Virus record (IMG/VR): IMGVR_UViG_3300048550_000453
Location: 1-21,203 of that record
Source of the DNA: a virus
Reading direction: 5' to 3' (one strand)
Length of the DNA stretch: 21,203 nucleotides
Below, piece after piece: positions 16,201 to 21,203 of this stretch. A program made the position numbers and the translations under genes. The notes under the pieces are model-generated. The model worked only from the letters and a program-made list of their open reading frames with translations. It did no database searches and was not told where the DNA came from. Positions within the stretch are counted from its first letter, which is position 1; each line of letters opens with the position of its first letter.

Positions 16201-17862
16201 CCTACATTTGCCAACATGACATTAAATGGCACAGGATCAATTAAAGTTCCAAGTGGCACTACAGCACAAAGAGATGGCTCACCTGCAAATGGAATGTTCA
16301 GATACAACTCTGAAGATGCACAATTTGAAGGTTATGCTGATGGTGCTTGGGGTGCTATTGCAGGTTCAGGTGGTGGTGCTTCAGCAATGGAGACCAGCAA
16401 CTTTACAGGCGATGGTTCTACAACTGCATTTACATTAAGCTCAAGCGTTTCCGATGAAGATAATTTATTAGCTTTTATAGAAGGTGTTTACCAAAACAAA
16501 GCTGATTATGTTGCTTCAGGAACTACCATAACTTTTGATACAGCTCCTGCTAATGGCAGAAACATTGTTGTACATCATGTTAAATCTAATATTAGTGGCA
16601 GTAACGTCATACTTAATTCATTTACAGGCGATGGTTCAGATACTGCCTTTACACTATCAACAGCACCACAATCAGAGAATAACACTCAGGTGCACTTAAA
16701 TGGTGTTTATCAAAACAAATCAACTTATACAGTTTCTGGAACAACTTTAACTTTTGATGCAGCCCCTGCTAATGGTGTTGCTATTGAAGTTATTATGTTT
16801 ACTCAAACACAAATAAATGAGGTTGGTGATGGAACAGTTACAACCGCCAAATTGGCAGACGATGCAGTTACCTCAGCTAAGATTGCAGACAATCCTGCTT
16901 TTAGTGGCAATGAATCTATAACAGTTCCTTCAGGAACTACAGCACAGAGACCATCTTCAGCAGCAAATGGCATGGTTCGTTACAATACAACAGATAACAA
17001 GCTAGAGTCTTATGTAAATGGTGGTTGGATTGATTTAGGGACTCGGTTTGTAGCTGCTGGCGGAACAGAAGTAAGCTCTGGAGGATATAAATATCATACT
17101 TTTACAACTTCAGGTACTTTTTCTGTTTCCGCAGGAGAAACAACTGTTGAATATTTAATTGTTGCTGGTGGAGGTGGAGGGGGCTCTCGTCATGGTGGCG
17201 GTGGTGGAGCTGGTGGCTATCAAACTGGATCAGCTATTGCAACTGCTGGAAGTTACACAGTTACAGTTGGAGCTGGTGGAGCTGGTGGCGTTAAAGATAC
17301 AACAGCTTCAGGCGATGGTGGTGATTCTTCTGTGTTTAGCGTTACTTCAGCAGGCGGTGGAGGTGGTGGTGCTTTTAGCATAAGACAAGCAGCAAACTCA
17401 GGTGGCTCAGGTGGTGGGGCTGCAAATATAGGAGGAGGAACAACATCAGGTGCTTCAGGTACAACAGGTCAGGGCAATGATGGTGGTGATGTAACAAGTG
17501 GGGGTGCAGATTGGGCAGGTGCTGGTGGCGGTGGAGCTACAGCAGCAGGCGGAGGTTCTACAGGGGGAACAGGAGTATCAGGTGGTGATGGTGGAACAGG
17601 ATCAAATTCTGTAGCTACTTGGGCAACCGCAACATCAACAGGAGATAGTGGATATTACGCTGGCGGTGGTGGCGGTGGTGGATCACACACCAATGGGAGT
17701 GGTGGTTCAGGCGGTTCAGGTGGTGGCAGTGATGGAACTGCTTTATTAGATGGAGATGCATCAAATGCTACTGTTAATACTGGCGGTGGTGGTGGTGGCT
17801 CTCGTGATGATGATGGTGGTAATGGTGGTTCAGGAATAGTAATTTTGAGGTATGCGGAGTAA
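13255..17862 (+). CDS. Large repeat-built tail fibre with Gly-rich C-terminus
   Basis: A 1535-residue fibre. Residues 1-68 form an N-terminal attachment domain (MAQHDYNLANQSGADFRADL, then LWVDTANNVLKIRNAANNDW). Residues 77-104 are seven perfect tetrapeptide repeats (L/V-T-G-N/D). Residues about 220-335 are a globular beta region (GDVVYISGVSGDVPTVAQAK). Residues about 365-550 and 725-930 are arrays of a roughly 20-30-residue unit around NLYYTDAR, 13 copies in all. Residues about 1043-1190 hold two copies of an FTGDGxxTAFTLS...GVYQNK...TFD.APANG domain. Residues about 1295-1535 are a Gly-rich tip starting EYLIVAGGGGGGSRHGG and ending GSGIVILRYAE, matching the Gly-rich adhesin domains of phage fibres. 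It is very probably a trimer and a receptor-binding protein. Confidence 0.88.
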   Translation: MAQHDYNLANQSGADFRADLNNALAAIATVNSGATEPSTTFAHQLWVDTANNVLKIRNAANNDWITFGVSISSSNVLTGNLTGDVTGNVTGNVTGNVTGDLTGNADTATTLETARTISLSGDVVGSVSFDGSANVDISTVVQINSITLGTDTTGDYVESISGGTGVTITGGTGESSTPVVAIGQAVAVTSDVTFNTITASNEFIGDLEGGIRFNAKADGALSAGDVVYISGVSGDVPTVAQAKADDASKMPAFGLALSNANDNAALQVVTFGTIENLDTSGVSEGQILYVSTTAGAYTTTAPTGESSQIQNIGKVIRSHASAGSIKVGGAGRSNATPNLDNGKIFIGNGSNQSTTSTLDTSIVPENTNLYWTTARGESMFDTRLATKDTGDLAEGSNLYYTTARVNSDFDTRLATKDTGDLAEGSNLYYTTARVNSDFDTRLATKDTDDLTEGTTNLYYTSGRANTDFDTRLATKSTTNLAEGTNLYYTDARFDTRLATKDTDDLTEGSNLYYTQARFDSAFGNKTTNDLTENTNLYYTDARANSAIDSRVTKTFVDNLGVIAGSVQADSVALGTDTTGNYIQTITGTANKITVTGSGSESADVTLTLPDDVQIADSLTVAGNLTVNGTLTSLDTTNLDIEDNLFQLNAGLTGSPVNDSGMLINRGNQDNGIFMWDESADKFTLGLTTADGSATGNITLNSLGTLVANIEGNVTGNVTGTVSSLSNHDTADLTEGANLYYTDARADARVNLQTGANLDLSSKSTSDLSEGTNEYFTTARARSSISASGDIAYNSSTGVISFTASAAPVTSVNTQTGAVVLDTDDIAEGLSNLYYTSARFDSAFSGKSTTNLSEGTNLYYTDARADARVNLQTGSNLDLSSKSTSDLTEGTNLYYTDARFDTRLATKDTDDVSEGSSNLYYTDARSRAAVSVSGDLAYNSGTGVFSFTERTDAEVQALITAGTGVTVSSGQVSIGQSVATSASPTFANMTLNGTGSIKVPSGTTAQRDGSPANGMFRYNSEDAQFEGYADGAWGAIAGSGGGASAMETSNFTGDGSTTAFTLSSSVSDEDNLLAFIEGVYQNKADYVASGTTITFDTAPANGRNIVVHHVKSNISGSNVILNSFTGDGSDTAFTLSTAPQSENNTQVHLNGVYQNKSTYTVSGTTLTFDAAPANGVAIEVIMFTQTQINEVGDGTVTTAKLADDAVTSAKIADNPAFSGNESITVPSGTTAQRPSSAANGMVRYNTTDNKLESYVNGGWIDLGTRFVAAGGTEVSSGGYKYHTFTTSGTFSVSAGETTVEYLIVAGGGGGGSRHGGGGGAGGYQTGSAIATAGSYTVTVGAGGAGGVKDTTASGDGGDSSVFSVTSAGGGGGGAFSIRQAANSGGSGGGAANIGGGTTSGASGTTGQGNDGGDVTSGGADWAGAGGGGATAAGGGSTGGTGVSGGDGGTGSNSVATWATATSTGDSGYYAGGGGGGGSHTNGSGGSGGSGGGSDGTALLDGDASNATVNTGGGGGGSRDDDGGNGGSGIVILRYAE
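13483..13566 (+). repeat. Seven 12-bp tandem repeats in fibre gene
   Basis: Seven consecutive 12-base units encode LTGN, LTGD, VTGN, VTGN, VTGN, VTGD, LTGN with silent variation (for example GTAACAGGTAAT and GTTACTGGAGAC). A second mini-set (EGNVTGNVTGTV) occurs near 15385-15420. Repeats of this kind form regular beta structure in trimeric fibres of marine T4-like phages. Confidence 0.85.
14392..14565 (+). repeat. Tandem 87-bp repeat, identical protein, silent differences only
   Basis: Two adjacent 87-base units (14392-14478 and 14479-14565) encode the same 29 residues, from FDTRLATKDTGDL to TTARVNSD. By my alignment they differ at 13 bases, all synonymous. A third, diverged copy begins at 14566. 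Confidence 0.9.
17167..17860 (+). repeat. G-rich block encoding the Gly-rich fibre tip
   Basis: The coding strand carries many GGTGGNGG runs, such as the stretch at 17167-17183, in an otherwise AT-rich genome. The block encodes poly-Gly segments. Consecutive GG tracts at 1-base spacing could form two-layer G-quadruplexes on the + strand or mRNA. Confidence 0.7.
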
Positions 17863-17864
17863 TC

Positions 17865-18212
17865 ATGGCACATTTTGCAAAAGTTTTAGATGGTAAAGTT
17901 ATAGATATAATTGTGGCTGAGAGAGAGTTTTTTGATACTTTTGTTGATAATTCAGCAGGCACATGGATTCAAACTAGCTATAACACACACAAAGGGGAAC
18001 ACAGATTAGGTGGCACACCTTTAAGAAAAAACTATGCAGCTATAGGATATGTATATGATAAATCTAGGGATGCCTTTTATGCACCTAAGCCTTTTGAGTC
18101 TTGGATATTAAATGAAGATACTTGCCTATGGGAAGCACCAGTAGCATATCCTGATGATGGGAATATGTATAATTGGAATGAAACAGACCAACAATGGGAT
18201 GAAATTAATTAG
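17865..18212 (+). CDS. Small conserved marine-phage-type protein, function unknown
   Basis: A 115-residue protein starting MAHFAKVLDGKVIDIIVAER, with WIQTSYNTHKGEHRLGGTPL (about residues 34-53), RKNYAAIGYVYDKSRDAFYA and a C-terminal ILNEDTCLWEAPVAYPDDGN region. I remember near-identical patterns from cyanophage and pelagic phage structural regions, usually next to fibre genes and annotated as hypothetical. Rich in aromatic residues and without a signal peptide, it is probably a virion or fibre-associated protein. CGGAG (17855-17859), inside the end of the fibre gene, gives an SD five bases before the ATG. The stop is followed by a 12-base gap. Confidence 0.7.
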   Translation: MAHFAKVLDGKVIDIIVAEREFFDTFVDNSAGTWIQTSYNTHKGEHRLGGTPLRKNYAAIGYVYDKSRDAFYAPKPFESWILNEDTCLWEAPVAYPDDGNMYNWNETDQQWDEIN

Positions 18213-18224
18213 AGGAATAAAAAA

Positions 18225-18638
18225 ATGGCAAACACAAAAGTAACACAAGAACTCATAGCAGATGATGCTATAGGTAGCGATCAGCTTGCTAGCAGCGTAT
18301 CAGTTGCTGGTTCAGCTAGGATTGCACAGGTAGCAATCACCTCGAGCTCTAATGCAGTAGCTTGGGATTCTGTGAGTGCTGCAAATGCATATCACGTTAC
18401 CACAGAAAATACGACTTTCTCAGCACCAAGTAATGCTGTAGAAGGTGCAATCATTTCTGTCGAGATAGCACAAGGTGCTACACCTTACACAATAGCTTGG
18501 AACACAGTCTTTGAATTTGCAGCTTCAACAGCACCCACTGTAACTGCTACAGCTAACAAGACTGATATCTTTAGTTTTAGATACAATGGATCAGTCTGGC
18601 AGGAAATTGGCAGAGTTCAAAACATGGCACAAACCTAA
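18225..18638 (+). CDS. Short tail-fibre-like protein
   Basis: A 137-residue protein beginning MANTKVTQELIADDAIGSDQ and LASSVSVAGS, an N-terminal motif common in marine phage fibres. The remainder (about residues 45-137) is a beta-rich domain with AYHVTTENTTFSAPSNAVEG, ISVEIAQGATPYTIAWNTVF and FSFRYNGSVWQEIGRV blocks. These look like one turn of the repeats found in larger fibre proteins. It may form a small trimeric spike or cap. AGAGGA (18211-18216) provides an SD eight bases before the ATG. The role is inferred from motif and neighbourhood. Confidence 0.65.
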   Translation: MANTKVTQELIADDAIGSDQLASSVSVAGSARIAQVAITSSSNAVAWDSVSAANAYHVTTENTTFSAPSNAVEGAIISVEIAQGATPYTIAWNTVFEFAASTAPTVTATANKTDIFSFRYNGSVWQEIGRVQNMAQT

Positions 18639-18639
18639 T

Positions 18640-20061
18640 ATGGAAACGCTACAGCGTACAGCAAACAGAGGAAGCATATCGACTGGGTATGATATTGATA
18701 ATTCTTTAAAGTTTGAAGCTGATAATTCACAGTATATTGATGATAGACATTATACTGCTGGAAATAGACAAAAACTCACAATAAGTTTTTGGTTTAAAAG
18801 AACTGAGTTAGGTCAAGCGCAAATGCCTTTTGAACAATCATCACTACAAGCAAGAATATATTTAAGACCCACTGATGATTTATACATAACAGCTTTTGAG
18901 AGTGGTGGTTGGACAATAATAACTAATCGTTTATTTAGAGATTCTTCGGCTTGGTATCATTGTGTTTTTCAATTAGATACAACTCAATCTACAGCAGCAG
19001 ACAGGATGAAGCTTTGGATAAATGGTCAACAAGAAACATCTTTTTCTTCTGCATCTTATCCAACACAAAACGCTGATACTTACTTTAATACAAATCAATC
19101 TGCTAAAGTTGGGGGTGGTGGTGCAGGTTTGTATTTTTCAGGATATATGTCTGAGTTCTTTTTTATAGATGACCAAGCATTACAGGCTTCAGACTTTGGT
19201 GAGTACGATTCTGATAGTGGTATTTGGATTCCAAAAGAATATGATGGAACATTTGGTGGGCAAAGCTATTACTTAGAGTTTAAAAATGCTTCAAATTTAG
19301 CTGACAGGTCAGATGGACTAAGTAATGGTGTTAATCTTTCTGTTCAAAACATCACATCAGCCGACCAATCGACTGACACGCCTACCAACAGCTTTTGTAC
19401 ATTCAACCCAACCTTTAGTTGGATTTATAATGGCAATGATGCAGCTTCAACAATTCTAAATGGTGCAACCACCGCCGATAATGTAAGTGGCACTACTTGG
19501 AAAGGTGCAGTTGGCACTATGGCTGTTAATAAAGGTAAGTGGTATTGGGAATGGGAAAATAATGGTGGTGCTTTTGGTCATCGTACACATGGAATTTTAA
19601 CAACAGAATTTAGTGTTAGGTCAACCTATCAATCTGATGATTACTCAAATCAACTATATTTTAGAGATGGATCAAATCCTAGAATTATTAATTTAGTAGA
19701 TGCATCTGTAACTACACTTCATAATATGACAGCTTATACTTCTAACAATGCTGATGTATTTGGAATAGCATTAAACATGGACGATGAAGAAGCAACCTTT
19801 TACCGAAATGGTACTGCTATAACAATAGCTGGAACAAGTACTACAACCATTGATATTTCTTCTGTAGACGGAGTTACAAAATATGTTTATCCACTTTATA
19901 GTTGCTATGGTTCTACAGAAGCACATTACAACTTTGGCGGTTATACAGAAATGTCAATCTCAAGTGCAGCTTCTGATTCCAATAATTTTGGAACTTTTGA
20001 ATACGCACCCCCATCAGGCTACTACGCCTTATGCACTAAAAACTTAGCGGAGTACGGATAA
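18640..20061 (+). CDS. Adhesin with LamG-like and SPRY-like domains
   Basis: A 473-residue protein with two recognisable beta-sandwich modules. Residues about 22-200 look like a LamG/concanavalin-A-like domain: SLKFEADNSQYIDD, KLTISFWFKRTE, WYHCVFQLDTTQSTAADRMK, LWINGQQETSF, YFSGYMSEFFFIDDQAL. Residues about 245-473 look like a SPRY-like domain preceded by the linker STDTPTNSFCTFNPTFSW: GKWYWEWEN (299-307), HGILTTEF, DVFGIALNMDDEEATFYRNG (372-391), YPLYSCYGSTEAHYNFGG. Both folds bind glycans or proteins, so a receptor-binding or capsid-decoration role is likely. I chose the ATG at 18640, one base after the previous stop, over an in-frame ATG at 18586 that lies inside the preceding gene. Confidence 0.75.
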   Translation: METLQRTANRGSISTGYDIDNSLKFEADNSQYIDDRHYTAGNRQKLTISFWFKRTELGQAQMPFEQSSLQARIYLRPTDDLYITAFESGGWTIITNRLFRDSSAWYHCVFQLDTTQSTAADRMKLWINGQQETSFSSASYPTQNADTYFNTNQSAKVGGGGAGLYFSGYMSEFFFIDDQALQASDFGEYDSDSGIWIPKEYDGTFGGQSYYLEFKNASNLADRSDGLSNGVNLSVQNITSADQSTDTPTNSFCTFNPTFSWIYNGNDAASTILNGATTADNVSGTTWKGAVGTMAVNKGKWYWEWENNGGAFGHRTHGILTTEFSVRSTYQSDDYSNQLYFRDGSNPRIINLVDASVTTLHNMTAYTSNNADVFGIALNMDDEEATFYRNGTAITIAGTSTTTIDISSVDGVTKYVYPLYSCYGSTEAHYNFGGYTEMSISSAASDSNNFGTFEYAPPSGYYALCTKNLAEYG

Positions 20062-20062
20062 A

Positions 20063-21136
20063 ATGGCTTATACAAATATAGACGATCCAAGTGCAAATTT
20101 TCAGACTGCTTTATATACTGGTAATAATACTGCAAACCATGCTATAACCAACGATGGTAATAGTGATTTACAACCTGATTTGCTTTGGATAAAATCAAGG
20201 GATGCAACTCATAGTCATTGGCTTGTAGATTCTAATAGAGGAGTTACTAAAGGCTTTTTTGTAGAAACATCTGATGCTGAAAGAACCTCACTTGCAACAA
20301 GAGATGTAGCATCATTTGACACTGATGGATTTACAGTTGGAGTTCCTTATCAGTCTAGCTCTACCAATTCAAACGCAAGTACAAAAGTAGCATGGCAGTG
20401 GAAAGCCAATGGTGGTACGACTAGCTCTAATACGGATGGCTCAGTAACTTCTACAGTTCAAGCAAATACAACAGCAGGATTTAGTATAGTTACTTATTCA
20501 TCAGATAATACATCCTCAGAAACAATAGGGCATGGGCTAGGAGCTGAACCACAGGTTGTTTTGGTAAAAAGAAGGAATAGTGCTAATAGAGATTGGTCTA
20601 TGTATCACAAAAGTTTGGGCAATACACAATATATACAATTAAATGAAAACTTTGCAGCAGTCACTAGCAGTGCTTGGTGGAACGATACATCTCCTACTTC
20701 TTCTGTTTTTAGTATTGGAACGGGAAATAATAGCAGGGTAAATTCAAGTTCTCAAATAGCTTACTGCTTTGCAGAAAAACAAGGCTACAGTAAGTTTGGC
20801 AAGTATGTCGGTAATGGAAGTACAAATGGTGCGTTTGTCTATACTGGATTTAAACCTGCTTTTGTGATGATTAAAAATGCAAGTGCAACTACAAATTGGT
20901 ATATGTGGGATAACAAAAGGAATACATACAATGTTGTCAACAACGGATTAAATCCGAATACAAGCAATGCAACACAGGGAACATCTTATGACTCATTAGA
21001 TTTTTTATCTAATGGCTTCAAAATACGAGACTATGCAGATGGAACATGGAACGGAAGCGGAAATACAATCATCTATATGGCATTTGCAGAAAATCCATTC
21101 ACAACATCAACAGGTATACCAACAACAGCAAGATAA
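20063..21136 (+). CDS. Tail fibre-type protein with three internal repeats (DUF7483-like)
   Basis: A 357-residue protein made of three diverged units of about 100 residues (about 13-115, 140-240, 244-345). Each unit has a hydrophobic strand ending in Lys (PDLLWIKSR, PQVVLVKRR, PAFVMIKNA), a Trp about eight to ten residues later, a small loop, and a terminal strand (TKVAWQWK, SQIAYCFAE, NTIIYMAFAE). I associate this pattern with the phage fibre domain family DUF7483. The function is probably host-surface recognition next to the LamG/SPRY protein, which is inference. The ATG lies one base after the previous stop. GGAG at 20049-20052 and GGA at 20056-20058 are possible SDs. Confidence 0.72.
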   Translation: MAYTNIDDPSANFQTALYTGNNTANHAITNDGNSDLQPDLLWIKSRDATHSHWLVDSNRGVTKGFFVETSDAERTSLATRDVASFDTDGFTVGVPYQSSSTNSNASTKVAWQWKANGGTTSSNTDGSVTSTVQANTTAGFSIVTYSSDNTSSETIGHGLGAEPQVVLVKRRNSANRDWSMYHKSLGNTQYIQLNENFAAVTSSAWWNDTSPTSSVFSIGTGNNSRVNSSSQIAYCFAEKQGYSKFGKYVGNGSTNGAFVYTGFKPAFVMIKNASATTNWYMWDNKRNTYNVVNNGLNPNTSNATQGTSYDSLDFLSNGFKIRDYADGTWNGSGNTIIYMAFAENPFTTSTGIPTTAR

Positions 21137-21154
21137 TATATAATAGGAATTAAT
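21137..21154 (+). promoter_or_regulatory. Leader with TATATAATAGGA motif and SD
   Basis: TATATAATAGGA (21137-21148) contains a perfect -10-like TATAAT (21139-21144) and an SD, AGGA (21145-21148), six bases before the ATG at 21155. The same 12-base motif with one change precedes the large fibre gene. No clear -35 box is visible, so promoter activity is uncertain. Confidence 0.45.
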
Positions 21155-21203
21155 ATGTGGGCATTAGTAGAAAACAATCAAGTAACTCAGGTTTATACCA
21201 GAC
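21155..21203 (+). CDS. Start of a gene cut by the window edge
   Basis: An ATG with a good SD opens a frame (MWALVENNQVTQVYTR) that runs to the last base. This beginning resembles small 'MWA...N..V..V' proteins that I recall among marine phage structural genes. The function is unknown and the length cannot be seen. Confidence 0.6.
   Translation, partial: MWALVENNQVTQVYTR

Noticed and set aside
17655-17962. Minus-strand Pro-rich and His-rich ORFs
   Set aside because: They are the complement of the Gly-rich fibre tip and its downstream end; no SD or protein-like start is visible.
18586-18639. Earlier ATG for the LamG/SPRY protein
   Set aside because: It lies inside the 3' end of the preceding gene, while the ATG at 18640 follows that gene's stop by one base.
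17155-21136. Diversity-generating retroelement target
   Set aside because: I looked for a C-type-lectin-like variable end, a template repeat and a reverse transcriptase; none is visible in this window.

Overview
This window is a gene-dense, AT-rich stretch of a tailed-phage (or prophage) genome. It carries the head and tail structural genes of a siphovirus with lambda/HK97-type architecture. Every gene lies on the + strand, most gene pairs touch or overlap by 1-14 bases, and no non-coding stretch exceeds about 55 bases. The low G+C content, the compact layout and several tail-fibre modules resemble uncultured marine (pelagic) phages as I remember them. The host cannot be read from the sequence; an AT-rich marine alpha- or gammaproteobacterium is only a guess. 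I see no tRNA, integrase, lysis, replication or CRISPR feature.

Head region (1-5823). A gene cut by the left edge, in the gpW position, is followed by a lambda gpB-type portal. Next comes one long ORF that fuses an N-terminal accessory module, an S78 (HK97-type) prohead protease and an HK97-fold major capsid protein. Two internal in-frame ATGs with good Shine-Dalgarno (SD) sequences sit exactly at the two domain boundaries, so the ORF may yield nested products. A strong hairpin separates the capsid gene from a small basic protein. Then come two tandemly duplicated head-tail connector genes and a tail terminator.

Tail tube and tip (5833-12860). A 52-codon gene overlaps the tail tube gene. The tail assembly chaperone follows; it carries a textbook -1 frameshift site (A AAA AAC) giving a G/GT-style long form. 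A short tape measure, two tail-tip proteins and a gpJ-like tip protein complete the tail. No NlpC/P60 peptidase (gpK) or gpI gene lies between the tip genes.

Receptor-binding region (12860-21203). It starts with a small tail-fibre chaperone-like gene and a 1535-residue repeat-built fibre with a glycine-rich C-terminus. These are followed by a small conserved protein of marine-phage type, a short fibre-like protein, a LamG-like plus SPRY-like adhesin, a protein built of three internal repeats, and a final gene cut by the right edge. Short modules recur between these proteins, which suggests that the host-contact apparatus evolves by module swapping.

The most notable observations are the three-tier nested capsid ORF, the fully decoded frameshift in the chaperone gene, the tandem connector duplication, and an 87-base fibre repeat whose two copies differ at 13 bases with no amino-acid change.
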